Positions 54,608 through 63,461 of a stretch of 64,000 bases of DNA are shown here, piece after piece. Both the position numbers and the translations under genes were made by a program. The DNA lies in assembly GCF_029240175.1 (NCBI RefSeq), contig NZ_JARBTM010000005.1, positions 1-64,000 of the forward strand, in the 5' to 3' direction. This DNA comes from Anaerosolibacter sp. GTDB lineage: Bacteria; Bacillota; Clostridia; Peptostreptococcales; Thermotaleaceae. Position 1 is the stretch's first letter. Each line of letters starts with the position of its first letter. Under the pieces are notes generated by a model. The model saw only the letters and a list, made by a program, of their open reading frames with translations. It was not told the DNA's origin and ran no database searches.

Positions 54608-55429
54608 ATGATGTTGGGGTATTTAGGACCGGAGGGTTCCTATAGTCATACTGCTGCAAGGCAATATGCCCGTGATGGTATATTAGTAGGGATGAAAAAC
54701 TTTAAACAGATTATCACCGCCGTGGAGGAAGGCACGATAGAGGAAGGCATTTTACCCATTGAGAACTCTACGGAAGGTGCAGTTACCCAGGTGATGGATC
54801 ACTTGATGGACACGAGTAATTCAAAGATTAACGGGGAACTTATTCTGCATGTAAGGCATAATCTTTTAAGTACTGGTGAAAATGTTGAGGAACTTCGATA
54901 TGTATTGTCACATCCCCAGGCTTTGGAGCAATGCCGCGAGTTTTTCGAGAATCATTACCCCCATATTCAGCTGACCTCATGTGAAAGTACTTCTTATGCG
55001 TGCAAAATAGCAAGGGAAAAGGGATTGGGATATGGTGCCATAGCCAATAACTTAGCAGCAAAAAACCATGGTTTAAAAATACTCCATAAAGATATTCAGG
55101 ACAACGTCAACAATCAGACGCGATTCGTTGTCATAGGCAGAGAAAATGCTGCTGCAACGGGAATGGATAAGACTTCTATTGCATTCTCCTTTCATGAGGA
55201 TTTTCCCGGCAGTTTGTATCGTGTGTTGAAGGAATTTGCAGAGGAAAAAATTAACCTCACCCGGATCGAATCCCGACCAGCCAAAACAGAACTGGGGAAA
55301 TATATTTTTTACGTTGACTTTGAGGGGCATCAAGAAGACGCAAAATCGAAGATCGTATTAAAAAATATAGAAAATATAACCAATAAATTAAAGATTTTTG
55401 GATCCTATCCTATGGGAAGGGTTTATTAA
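54608..55429 (+). CDS. pheA: Prephenate dehydratase
   Basis: PheA converts prephenate to phenylpyruvate for phenylalanine synthesis. The 273-residue monofunctional enzyme has LGYLGPEGSYSHTAARQY at the N-terminus, the IENSTEGAVTQVMD motif (near residues 51-64), the catalytic TRF motif in VNNQTRFVVIGRE and a C-terminal ACT domain containing NLTRIESRPAKTELGKYIFY, the ESRP phenylalanine-binding motif. No chorismate mutase domain is fused. It starts 14 bases after aroA; ATG 54608 and 54611 are both possible after GAAGAAGGG. Confidence 0.94.
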   Translation: MMLGYLGPEGSYSHTAARQYARDGILVGMKNFKQIITAVEEGTIEEGILPIENSTEGAVTQVMDHLMDTSNSKINGELILHVRHNLLSTGENVEELRYVLSHPQALEQCREFFENHYPHIQLTSCESTSYACKIAREKGLGYGAIANNLAAKNHGLKILHKDIQDNVNNQTRFVVIGRENAAATGMDKTSIAFSFHEDFPGSLYRVLKEFAEEKINLTRIESRPAKTELGKYIFYVDFEGHQEDAKSKIVLKNIENITNKLKIFGSYPMGRVY

Positions 55430-55443
55430 GGAGTGATGAAGGT

Positions 55444-56583
55444 ATGTTCCGATTGCTTTCCGCAGGGGAATCCCATGGCAAAGGATTGGTAGGTGTCTTG
55501 GAGGGATTTCCGTCCAATGTAAAGATTGACATAGAAGAGATTAATAAGGATTTGGCCAGGAGACAAAAAGGCTATGGCAGAGGCGGAAGAATGAAGATTG
55601 AAAAAGATCAGGTTAGTATCCTTTCAGGTATAAGAGGGGGAATGACCTTGGGGAGTCCTATTTCTTTTCTCATCGAAAATAAAGATTATGAAAACTGGGA
55701 GTCGTTTATGAATCCTGTCGCGGTGGACGAAGAAACAAGAAAGGTCACAGCACCTAGGCCAGGCCATGCGGATTTAACAGGGGCGATAAAGTATGGGTTT
55801 AAAGATATTCGAAATGTATTGGAAAGAAGCAGTGCAAGGGAGACAGCAGTGCGGGTGGCAATCGGAAGTCTTGCACGGCAGTTGTTAGAACCCTTTGGCA
55901 TACAGGTTGTCAGTCATGTGACTGCCATTGGAGAAACATCTCTCCCTGATAAGGTTGAGGATATAGGAAAAATCAGGATGGCAGAGGCTTCAGAGGTAAG
56001 ATGTTGTGATGCTGCCGTGGAATCAGCGATGATTGAGGAAATAAAAGGCGCAAAGGAAGAAGGAAATTCTTTAGGTGGTATTTTCGAAATTCATATTACG
56101 GGTGTACCAGTAGGCCTTGGCAGCTATGTCCAATGGGATAGAAAATTGGATGCAAAGCTGGCTCAAGCCCTTATGGGTATTCAAGGCATTAAAGGCGTGG
56201 AGATTGGCTATGGCTTTGAAAATGCTCAGAGAAAAGGTTCCTTGGTACATGACGAAATCTTCTATGAAGAAAACAGGGGTTATTTTAGAGGCAGTAATCA
56301 CGCGGGTGGGATAGAAGGGGGCATGTCCAATGGAGAAAATATCATCATCCGATGTGCGATGAAGCCCATTCCCACCTTATATACCCCTCTTCGAACGGTA
56401 GATATTGAAACACTGGAAACGGTTTTGGCAACAGTAGAAAGAAGTGATACCTGCGCAGTACCTGCAGCTTCTATCGTTGGGGAAATGGTGTCAATCACTG
56501 TGATTGCTCAGGAATTTCTCAGAAAATATGGTTCGGATTCTTTTGATGAGATTATGAAGCGATGGAATAATGATGCTAGATGA
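55444..56583 (+). CDS. aroC: Chorismate synthase
   Basis: AroC makes chorismate from EPSP with reduced FMN as catalyst. The 379-residue protein has the family signatures GESHGKGLVGVLEGFPSNV at the N-terminus, RRQKGYGRGGRMKIEKD, APRPGHADLTGAIKYGFKDI, SSARETAVRVAIGSLARQLL and SDTCAVPAASIVGEMVSITV. The flavin- and substrate-binding Arg and His residues lie in these motifs. It follows pheA by 14 bases with GGAGTGAT upstream of the ATG at 55444. It is the last gene of the first transcription block; aroK has its own promoter. Confidence 0.96.
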   Translation: MFRLLSAGESHGKGLVGVLEGFPSNVKIDIEEINKDLARRQKGYGRGGRMKIEKDQVSILSGIRGGMTLGSPISFLIENKDYENWESFMNPVAVDEETRKVTAPRPGHADLTGAIKYGFKDIRNVLERSSARETAVRVAIGSLARQLLEPFGIQVVSHVTAIGETSLPDKVEDIGKIRMAEASEVRCCDAAVESAMIEEIKGAKEEGNSLGGIFEIHITGVPVGLGSYVQWDRKLDAKLAQALMGIQGIKGVEIGYGFENAQRKGSLVHDEIFYEENRGYFRGSNHAGGIEGGMSNGENIIIRCAMKPIPTLYTPLRTVDIETLETVLATVERSDTCAVPAASIVGEMVSITVIAQEFLRKYGSDSFDEIMKRWNNDAR

Positions 56584-56662
56584 GAGATTCTTATATTGTC
56601 ATAAATTATCGGTATGGATGTATTAGACTCCAAAAAGTTTTTAACAGTAACAAAATATTGAC

Positions 56663-56691
56663 TTGACACATATAGAATTATTACATAAAAT
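56663..56691 (+). promoter_or_regulatory. Promoter of the aroK leader
   Basis: TTGACA (56663-56668) and TAAAAT (56686-56691) with exact 17-base spacing, 40 bases before the leader ORF. Confidence 0.75.
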
Positions 56692-56730
56692 ATTTGTTAA
56701 TATTCTAAAAACTTAAAAAGGTGATTATTG

Positions 56731-56892
56731 ATGTTAGAAAAAACCACAAGAGGCTATGAAAACTATATCTTTTATTTTAACTTTTACTGGGGCTTTTACT
56801 TTTACAGCGCTGGTTATTTTGCATGGAAATTTAATAGATATAGCAGGCTCTTTCTAAGAGATGATTTTCAATATAGATTAGCATTGGCTTAA
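56731..56892 (+). CDS. Aromatic leader peptide of the aroK attenuator
   Basis: AAAAAGGTGAT precedes an ATG at 56731 that opens 53 codons ending in TAA at 56892. Twenty of the 53 residues are aromatic (9 Phe, 9 Tyr, 2 Trp), and 16 of these fall in residues 9-34, including NYIFYFNFYWGFYFYSAGYF. A Rho-independent terminator follows 32 bases later, and aroK starts 99 bases after the stop codon. By analogy with trp and phe leaders, ribosome stalling at these codons when charged Phe-, Tyr- or Trp-tRNA is scarce would prevent termination. The alternative antiterminator fold was not resolved. Confidence 0.85.
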   Translation: MLEKTTRGYENYIFYFNFYWGFYFYSAGYFAWKFNRYSRLFLRDDFQYRLALA

Positions 56893-56923
56893 GGTCAAGA
56901 AATACGAATACTTTTCTATACAA

Positions 56924-56955
56924 AAAAAGGAGATTCTTAGATGAATCTCCTTTTT
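56924..56955 (+). terminator. Attenuator terminator upstream of aroK
   Basis: AAAAAGGAGATTC (56924-56936) pairs exactly with GAATCTCCTTTTT (56943-56955) around TTAGAT. It lies between the aromatic leader peptide and aroK. Confidence 0.8.
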
Positions 56956-56990
56956 GATTTCGTAAAAACCAATAAAAAAGAGGAGGTATT

Positions 56991-57554
56991 ATGTTGATAA
57001 TAAGTAGAAGGCTGCAGTCTAAAAAGCTTATTCCAAATAATATTGTTTTAACAGGATTCATGGGTACTGGGAAATCTACGATAGGAAAAGATCTGGCAAA
57101 AAAGCTTGAAATGGAGTATGTGGACACCGATGCTTTCATTGAGAATCGGGTGAATATGACAATCAAAGATATATTTGAAAAGTATGGAGAAGACTATTTT
57201 AGAAGTACGGAGAAGCTGATCATTGAGGAAGTAAGCCATTTGAAAAATAAAATTATCATCTGTGGTGGGGGTGTAGTGCTCAATAAAGATAATGTAATGA
57301 ACCTAAGAAAGAATGGAACCATCATATTGCTTAAAGCACAGCCTATGACTATCTATGAAAGGTTAAAGCAAGATTACTCAAGGCCTATATTGGTATTAGA
57401 TGGAAAAATATGTTTGGAGAAAGTAGAGGCACTATTGAAGCAAAGGGAAGAAGCGTATAGGAGCGCCGCCCATGTATTTATTCAAACGGATGGCAGGCAA
57501 GTAGATGAAATCAGCCAACAGATCATTGCCCTGTTATACGAGGTTAAAAACTAG
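56991..57554 (+). CDS. aroK: Shikimate kinase
   Basis: AroK phosphorylates shikimate at O3 with ATP. The 187-residue protein has Walker A LTGFMGTGKSTIGKDLAKKL (residues 20-39), the shikimate-binding YVDTDAFIENR with its Asp, FRSTEKLIIEE with the conserved Arg, CGGGVV (the Walker B-like GGG motif) and the lid Arg in DYSRPIL. GAGGAGG sets the ATG at 56991. It has a separate promoter and an aromatic-codon attenuator, so it is regulated apart from the tyrA-aroC block. Confidence 0.95.
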   Translation: MLIISRRLQSKKLIPNNIVLTGFMGTGKSTIGKDLAKKLEMEYVDTDAFIENRVNMTIKDIFEKYGEDYFRSTEKLIIEEVSHLKNKIIICGGGVVLNKDNVMNLRKNGTIILLKAQPMTIYERLKQDYSRPILVLDGKICLEKVEALLKQREEAYRSAAHVFIQTDGRQVDEISQQIIALLYEVKN

Positions 57555-57687
57555 CATTCGCTTTTGGAAATGTTACAGTTTCAATTAAATACTGCGCAAT
57601 CTTCAAGATGGTCTTTTATACTACGAGAGAGTATGAGATAATGGGAGAAAAGTCAGAAAAATCACATGGGGAGGCTGAACGCAGGGG

Positions 57688-58569
57688 ATGGGATATAGTA
57701 TAAAATTAACTGAAAAACTAAACAAACATGATTATGATGATATCAATCTACTTCAAAATATTTGCTTTGAAGTAGATCAAACAGCACTAAAGCTAGAGCT
57801 TGCCTATAAACTAGGTAGATCAGAAGGAAGTGATCCGAGTTTAAACAACATCAATGAATTTATGTATTATGAAAAGGATAATCTTGTTGGGTATATTGGA
57901 ATTGGTGATTTCGGTGGTGCTGCCCTAGAAGTAAATGGCATGGTGCACCCTGACTATCGAAGAAGGGGCATATTTAAGAGATTGTTTTCTTTGGTAAGTG
58001 ATGAGTGGAACAAAAGGGATACCAAAAACATGCTTTTACTGAGTGATCCTAATTCTATCGCTGGACGGGAATTTATTCAATATACAGGTGCCCATTATAA
58101 GAATTCTGAATATGAGATGTTTTTGAAGAGGAATGGAAAGACAGATTCAATTATGCACAATGTGACCTTGAGAAAAGCTTCAAATAAAGATGCAGAAGAG
58201 ATTGCAAGGCAAAACGCAGTATATTTTGATATAGAATATAAAGAAGAAGATATTACTTTGCCTGAAGAAGATGAGAGGTGTGGCTTGACTGCATATTTAG
58301 CAGAGATTGATGGTGAAATGATTGGAAAGGTTAATGTACAGCTGCTCGATGGCGTGGGAGGTATCTATGGATTAGGTGTACTTCCAGCCTATCGTGGAAA
58401 GGGATATGGAAGGGCAATATTAACTTGGGCAGTTGAAAAGCTCAAGGAAAGTAATGCGAAGGAGATCATGCTTCAGGTGGCTGTGAAAAACAATAATGCT
58501 TTGAACCTTTACAAATCCTGTGGTTTTGAAGTGACATCTACAATGGATTATTATGAAATTAGCAGATAA
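57688..58569 (+). CDS. Tandem GNAT acetyltransferase
   Basis: The 293-residue protein carries two GNAT folds. The N-terminal copy has LEVNGMVHPDYRRRGIFKRL (about residues 75-95) and the C-terminal copy GIYGLGVLPAYRGKGYGRAI (about 225-245), each with a version of the RxxGxG acetyl-CoA loop; the second is the canonical one. Mycothiol synthase-like and related tandem GNATs have this layout, but substrate is unknown. The ATG at 57688 follows GGGAGGCTGAACGCAGGGG, so the start is less certain. Confidence 0.83.
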   Translation: MGYSIKLTEKLNKHDYDDINLLQNICFEVDQTALKLELAYKLGRSEGSDPSLNNINEFMYYEKDNLVGYIGIGDFGGAALEVNGMVHPDYRRRGIFKRLFSLVSDEWNKRDTKNMLLLSDPNSIAGREFIQYTGAHYKNSEYEMFLKRNGKTDSIMHNVTLRKASNKDAEEIARQNAVYFDIEYKEEDITLPEEDERCGLTAYLAEIDGEMIGKVNVQLLDGVGGIYGLGVLPAYRGKGYGRAILTWAVEKLKESNAKEIMLQVAVKNNNALNLYKSCGFEVTSTMDYYEISR

Positions 58570-58577
58570 CAAGCATA

Positions 58578-58607
58578 AGTTCCCATGAATATAATGGGGA
58601 CTTTTTA
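58578..58607 (+). terminator. Terminator after the tandem GNAT gene
   Basis: AGTTCCCAT and ATGGGGACT pair around GAATATA, followed by TTTTT. Confidence 0.7.
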
Positions 58608-58733
58608 TTAGAGAAAAAATCTGAAAATAATACGGGTGAATCTCGTAATAGGATGAAGGAATATGATCGTAGTTTAGGGAATCATTGTATAGGAAAAAAA
58701 TCGAAGCTGGAAGTTATGCTAGGAGAGAATGAA

Positions 58734-59657
58734 ATGGAAATACAAAACATAAAGGGAAATACATATTGCATTGATACGCGAATGACATGCATACCTTTTT
58801 ACAAAATAAATGATCAGGATATTATTATGCTTGATTCGGGGTGGGCAGAAGGGGAACAAAAAGGAATCGATGGGCTTCTTGAAAAAAATAAATTCAAGGT
58901 GGTTGGTATTATATCTACCCATGCCCATATAGACCATATAGGTAATAATACATACCTAAAAAATAAATACGGCAGCATTATTGCCATGCCAGCTTATGAA
59001 GCTTATATTTGCAGTTCTATGGTAAATCTTAAAGCTTACTACAGCGGCCAGACATTGTCTGATCTTGAGAAGCATTATGGACATATGATTTGTGAAACGG
59101 ATAAGATGATTATAGATAGCCAAGATCAAGTAGATCTGTGTGGCGTCAAGTTTAGAATTCTCCATACACCTGGACATAGTCCTGCCCATATATGCGTGAT
59201 TACCCCGGATGATGTTGTTTACCTAGGAGATTCCCTCATAAGCTATGAAGTAATGGCGGGAGCAAAGATGCCTTATGCCTTTGTCTTAAGGGAAGATTTA
59301 AAAAGTAAGGAAAGACTATATGACGTAAAGGGCAGTAAATATATTGTGGCCCACAAGGGTGTTTATGATGATATTACGAAGCTCATAACGGACAATATCA
59401 ATTTTTATAAGAGCAGAGCAAAAAGTATTTATGATGTCATAGAAGGTACCATGACCATGGAAGATATTATGAAGGCTGCGATTAAGTCTTTCAATATTCA
59501 TCTGAAAACTATACATAAATATGTGGTAACAGAAAGAATGTTAAGATCCTACGTGGAGTACTTAAATGAAGAGGGCATGATCGAGCTAATCATGGAAAAT
59601 GGATTCCTCAAATATTCAAAGAATATAACAGAACTTTCACAGCAGAATTTGGAGTGA
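58734..59657 (+). CDS. Metallo-beta-lactamase-fold hydrolase
   Basis: The 307-residue protein shows the MBL metal motifs: STHAHIDHIGNN (residues near 62-73, the HxHxDH motif), HTPGHSPAHIC with the third His, YLGDSLI with the bridging Asp and AHKG with the last His. A helical C-terminal extension of about 90 residues (YVEYLNEEGMIELI, MLRSY) makes it like the longer glyoxalase-II-type hydrolases with a winged-helix-like end. AGGAGAG sets the ATG at 58734. It precedes the MFS gene by only 8 bases, so the two are cotranscribed and may act in one detoxification or drug-handling step. Confidence 0.87.
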   Translation: MEIQNIKGNTYCIDTRMTCIPFYKINDQDIIMLDSGWAEGEQKGIDGLLEKNKFKVVGIISTHAHIDHIGNNTYLKNKYGSIIAMPAYEAYICSSMVNLKAYYSGQTLSDLEKHYGHMICETDKMIIDSQDQVDLCGVKFRILHTPGHSPAHICVITPDDVVYLGDSLISYEVMAGAKMPYAFVLREDLKSKERLYDVKGSKYIVAHKGVYDDITKLITDNINFYKSRAKSIYDVIEGTMTMEDIMKAAIKSFNIHLKTIHKYVVTERMLRSYVEYLNEEGMIELIMENGFLKYSKNITELSQQNLE

Positions 59658-59664
59658 TAAATCA

Positions 59665-60840
59665 ATGGGTTATATTGAAAAGGGTACAAAGGAATTTCTG
59701 GACACCAATGTTGCGTTATTTGCCGGTGGATTTAATACATTTGCAATTTTATACAGTACACAGCCAATACTTCCGTACCTCACCAAAGAGTTTGGCATAT
59801 CGCCAACCATGGCCAGTCTATCCTTGTCAGTGACCACCATAACCCTTGCGGTGAGTATGCTGGTGATGGGGTCCTTATCAGAGGTATGGGGAAGGAAATC
59901 CATCATGACTTTTTCTATTACAGCTGCATCCATCTTGGCCATATTAACTTCTTTTACTCAAGGATTTGCTTCACTGCTTGTCATAAGGGTTTTGCAGGGA
60001 ATTGTTTTGGCTGGACTTCCTGCAATTGCTATGGCTTATATCAGCGAAGAGGTTGAGAAGACAAGTCTGGGTATGGCTATGGGACTTTATATAAGCGGTA
60101 ATTCTATAGGCGGAATGGGCGGCCGTATTATCATAGGCTTTCTTACAGATGCTTTTCATTGGAGGATAGCCTTGGGCAGCATTGGGGTTATCGGTATTGC
60201 AGCTAGTTTGTTATTTTGGCTGAAACTACCACCCTCTAGGCACTTTGAGGCTCGGGAGTTCGAAATAGGGAAACTATTAAAATCAATGGAGAGTCATTTG
60301 AAGAATCCCGGTTTGCTACGCTTGTATTGTATTGGATTTTTATTGATGGGGGGTTTTGTTTCATTATACAACTATATAGGCTTTCAATTGATCGATCCCC
60401 CATATTCCCTTGACCCAGCCCTCGTAAGCTTCATCTTCGTAATCTATATTGTAGGGACATTTAGCTCCACCTGGATGGGACGATTAGCCGATAATCATGG
60501 TCATCACAAAGTGCTTAGATATGCAATTTTATTAATGTTTGCTGGAGCTGCTACAACACTAAATATGGATCTAGCTTTAAAGGTTTTTGGCATTGCCCTT
60601 TTAACTTTTGGGTTCTTTGGGGGTCATTCCATCGTTAGCAGCTGGGTTGGAAGGTTGGCTTCCCATGACAGGGCACAAGCTTCTTCTCTTTATTTGTTTT
60701 TCTATTATGCAGGGTCTAGTGTTGGAGGGACTTCTGCTGGTATCTTTTGGACGAACTATGGGTGGGGTGGGGTTATCAGTATGATTACATGCTTTTTGAT
60801 ATCTGCGCTCTTTCTCTCAACTCGTCTTTCATCAAGATAG
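59665..60840 (+). CDS. MFS transporter (YnfM/drug-resistance type)
   Basis: The 391-residue protein has about twelve helices and the drug-efflux-type loop motif GSLSEVWGRKSIMTFSITAA between helices 2 and 3, followed by RVLQGIVLAGLPAIAMAYIS in helix 4 and GRIIIGFLTDAFHWR, also the second-half repeat STWMGRLADNHGHHKVLRYA. These features place it with proton-driven exporters close to YnfM. GGAGTGAT sets the ATG at 59665. It follows the MBL gene by 8 bases. The exported compound is unknown. Confidence 0.88.
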   Translation: MGYIEKGTKEFLDTNVALFAGGFNTFAILYSTQPILPYLTKEFGISPTMASLSLSVTTITLAVSMLVMGSLSEVWGRKSIMTFSITAASILAILTSFTQGFASLLVIRVLQGIVLAGLPAIAMAYISEEVEKTSLGMAMGLYISGNSIGGMGGRIIIGFLTDAFHWRIALGSIGVIGIAASLLFWLKLPPSRHFEAREFEIGKLLKSMESHLKNPGLLRLYCIGFLLMGGFVSLYNYIGFQLIDPPYSLDPALVSFIFVIYIVGTFSSTWMGRLADNHGHHKVLRYAILLMFAGAATTLNMDLALKVFGIALLTFGFFGGHSIVSSWVGRLASHDRAQASSLYLFFYYAGSSVGGTSAGIFWTNYGWGGVISMITCFLISALFLSTRLSSR

Positions 60841-60919
60841 AGTATGCTTGAATCCCTGTGGTGTAGGTTAAGTATAAACATATGGAGATAAAGGATTGCA
60901 TGGATGTGGAGGAGAATAT

Positions 60920-61468
60920 ATGACAGATATTGTATATAGACAATTAACATTAGAAGAATGTGAACGAATCAATGAAATGAATCCATCCCAGTATATTGGC
61001 AAAGCCTGGAGAGAGGTAGATGGAAAGCGCCAGTTGGTCGAGATTAATTATCATGATACAGATTGGCCCAATGGTTATGAACATCATTTAACCCATTTAA
61101 AAAGAACTATTTTAGATGGCGGCAGTGCAATTGGAGTTTTTGACAGCAAAGACAAGTTATTGGGCTTTGCAACTGTGGATCGAGCGTTCTTTGGTAATAA
61201 ATTTAACTATGTTTTATTGGACCAACTATTTATTACGTTAGAGCACAGAAATAAAGGAATAGGTAAAAAGCTGTTTATGCTTTCTGCAAAAGCGGCGAAA
61301 GCGTGGGATACGGATAAACTATATATTTGTGCTGGATCTGCCGAGGAGACAGTGGCATTTTACTTTGCAATAGGATGTAAAGAGGCTGAAGAAATAAAGA
61401 AAGAACTATATGAAAGCGATCCAAGAGATTTTCAGCTAGAGTTCCCCTTAAGTTTGGTGAATGATTAA
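60920..61468 (+). CDS. GNAT family N-acetyltransferase
   Basis: The 182-residue protein has the acetyl-CoA loop in LDQLFITLEHRNKGIGKKLF (near residues 97-116) and the following YICAGSAEETVAFYFAIGCK, the strand and helix region where the product is released. GGAGGAG sets the ATG at 60920, inside a longer frame. It stands alone 80 bases after the MFS gene. Acceptor unknown. Confidence 0.84.
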   Translation: MTDIVYRQLTLEECERINEMNPSQYIGKAWREVDGKRQLVEINYHDTDWPNGYEHHLTHLKRTILDGGSAIGVFDSKDKLLGFATVDRAFFGNKFNYVLLDQLFITLEHRNKGIGKKLFMLSAKAAKAWDTDKLYICAGSAEETVAFYFAIGCKEAEEIKKELYESDPRDFQLEFPLSLVND

Positions 61469-61517
61469 TGGCCATAGCGAATGTAAGTTATGATTGCTCA
61501 TAAACATGAAAATGGGG

Positions 61518-61550
61518 AGAGCCCTTTCGGTTGGGGCACGAAAGGGCTCT
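61518..61550. terminator. Hairpin after the GNAT gene
   Basis: AGAGCCCTTTCG (61518-61529) and CGAAAGGGCTCT (61539-61550) are exact complements. No T-run follows, but a strong stem between convergent genes suggests termination or transcript protection. Confidence 0.65.
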
Positions 61551-61624
61551 AGTGTAGAAATCTCTCAAGAAGAAATTTCAAAAATAATTATAACATACAT
61601 TAAAACTCAATACAAAATAGTTTA

Positions 61625-62209
61625 CTACGTCGATTGCAGCTGACAACTTCCACCTCGAATTACAGCTTCCAGGACTGGAGCACCAGATATTCCTGTTATT
61701 GAATTGGAAGGGCGAATGACCAACCGTGAGTTTGGAATGATGGAAGCAACCGTAGGGATATCTATTCTAGTTGACCAGGTTGGTGGGTCTAAGGGTGTAG
61801 GAAAGAGTTGGTTACCGAAGCCGCCAATATCGGGTATCAATATTTCACCGATATATATATCAAAATTGCCGAACATTGCAGGTTGTGGCAATGTTGCTGC
61901 AAAGGTTACCGACTGACCTCCCCTAGGAGCAAAACCCACATAAGCTACGCCCCCTGTTCCAAAAGGTACACGGGTTGAAGGTGTTAAAATGATTGAACAA
62001 GGATAGGGTATTCGCCCAGGAACACAAAGGACATCACCAGGGAATATGATGTTGGGATTTGGAATATGAGGATTATTTACTGCAAGGGCTTCTATTCTTA
62101 CTCTGAACATTTGCCCGATCATAAAAAAAGTATCACCTGGCTGAACCGTGTATCTTCCTTGGAATGCAGGTGGACAATTTTGAGGAACTCGTGATTGCTG
62201 CCTAAACAT
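61625..62209 (-). CDS. LysM-domain protein, probably spore-coat or envelope associated
   Basis: The 194-residue protein has one LysM near the N-terminus (GRYTVQPGDTFFMIGQMFRV then AVNNPHIPNPNIIFPGDVLCVPG, about residues 19-65), followed by a beta-rich domain. It has no signal peptide; SafA-like LysM proteins of spore formers also lack one and bind cortex or coat. GGAGGT sets the ATG at 62209. Function beyond peptidoglycan binding is inferred. Confidence 0.82.
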   Translation of the reverse strand: MFRQQSRVPQNCPPAFQGRYTVQPGDTFFMIGQMFRVRIEALAVNNPHIPNPNIIFPGDVLCVPGRIPYPCSIILTPSTRVPFGTGGVAYVGFAPRGGQSVTFAATLPQPAMFGNFDIYIGEILIPDIGGFGNQLFPTPLDPPTWSTRIDIPTVASIIPNSRLVIRPSNSITGISGAPVLEAVIRGGSCQLQST

Positions 62210-62316
62210 AAACGATACCTCCAAACTATATGTTTATTTACATAGATTAAAAGTTAAGCATGATCTCAACCTTTAGAAATTGATAGAATATAATATGAAA
62301 TAGAATGGAAAAATTC

Positions 62317-62372
62317 AACCCCCATCTTGTGAATTTCCTCACTTTGAGAAGAAAAATCACGGGATAGGGGTT
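62317..62372 (-). terminator. Hairpin after the FMN-binding LysM gene
   Basis: AACCCCCATCTTGTGA (62317-62332) and TCACGGGATAGGGGTT (62357-62372) form an imperfect 16-position stem that would terminate the minus-strand FMN-binding LysM gene. Confidence 0.55.
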
Positions 62373-62414
62373 AAATATATTCAGGATTAAATTCTAACAA
62401 TGATATGTAAAGGA

Positions 62415-63461
62415 TTATTTAACAGGAATCACAACTTCTACGCGGTTTTCATAAGCATTAGCCACAGCGCCTAGGAAATCGCCATGAGCATCTCTAACGG
62501 ACATGGTAGCACCGGAAACCACGTCAGCAAGGACAGCCTTTTCTGCGTCAGTAAGCTTGGCTAGCTTTGCAAGCTCATCTTCTTTTTTTGTCGAAGCTTT
62601 TATTGGGCGACCTGCTGCAGTTGTATTCTTTTGGAACCATTCTTCTAACTCAGCTACAGTTTTGCCAACAAAGAATTTTTGGAAGAAATCCATTTGCTTA
62701 TACCATTCATTGGATGGATTCATATGGTAGCTGTCTCCACGTTGACGCTTTGTTTGCCATGCAGCAACTTCAGCAGCAGCGGATTCTTTTGTGTTAACAG
62801 ATACACCAGACACTTTTTCGGTATCGTGATCTGTTACATTGTACCCTTCTTTATCAGGCCAACCTGAGAAATGAGGCATTGATGCACCGTCATAGTTTGG
62901 TGTAGAAACTTCATAACCATCTATGTATACGCTAAGGATTCTTCCTTCTGCATCGAAGGTAGCTTGAGCCATAGCAATATTGAAGCTATATACCGGTACG
63001 CCTTCACTGTCTGAGCCAGGGCCATTTCTGAAAGCAGTAGTATATCCTAACCCTTGATAAACTTTCACGTTTCCAGCTGGAGCAGGAGCTGCAGCAGCGA
63101 CTGGAGGCGTATGCTTAACAATGATTTGTTGGCCTACAGATAATTGATTTGGATTCTTTAATTGTGGGTTAAGTGCTAAAAGCTGTTCAAGGGTAAGATT
63201 ATGCTTCTGGGCAATCTTCCAAAGAACATCACCGTTTACGACGACATATACCTGGTGGTCCCCTGAAACAGGAACTACTGTTTCAGTTTGTGTTACCTTG
63301 GGCGTTGTTGCTTTTGGAGCCGGTGCAGGTTTAACTGGCGCTTCTTCTACCCATGTAGTAGCTGCGGCAACAGTATCTACATGGGATGGTGGTTCAGCAT
63401 AAACTACGGCTGACGATAGGAGAAGCAACAGTGTTAGAGTTTTTGCAATTTTCTTTTTCAC
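62415..63461 (-). CDS. Secreted LysM and FMN-binding domain protein
   Basis: The 348-residue precursor has a signal peptide (AKTLTLLLLLSSAVVYAEPP), a Pro/Ala/Thr linker, one LysM (HQVYVVVNGDVLWKIAQKHN, NPNQLSVGQQIIVKH) and two FMN_bind-like modules. The C-terminal VVSGATMSVRDAHGDFLGAV contains the SGA(T/S) sequence to which flavin transferases attach FMN covalently via Thr. The N-terminal module (VSGVSVNTKESAAAEVAAWQ) is degenerate. Such proteins take part in extracellular flavin-based electron transfer. The start is GTG 63461 after GGGGGT. No ApbE flavin transferase gene is nearby. Confidence 0.82.
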   Translation of the reverse strand: MKKKIAKTLTLLLLLSSAVVYAEPPSHVDTVAAATTWVEEAPVKPAPAPKATTPKVTQTETVVPVSGDHQVYVVVNGDVLWKIAQKHNLTLEQLLALNPQLKNPNQLSVGQQIIVKHTPPVAAAAPAPAGNVKVYQGLGYTTAFRNGPGSDSEGVPVYSFNIAMAQATFDAEGRILSVYIDGYEVSTPNYDGASMPHFSGWPDKEGYNVTDHDTEKVSGVSVNTKESAAAEVAAWQTKRQRGDSYHMNPSNEWYKQMDFFQKFFVGKTVAELEEWFQKNTTAAGRPIKASTKKEDELAKLAKLTDAEKAVLADVVSGATMSVRDAHGDFLGAVANAYENRVEVVIPVK

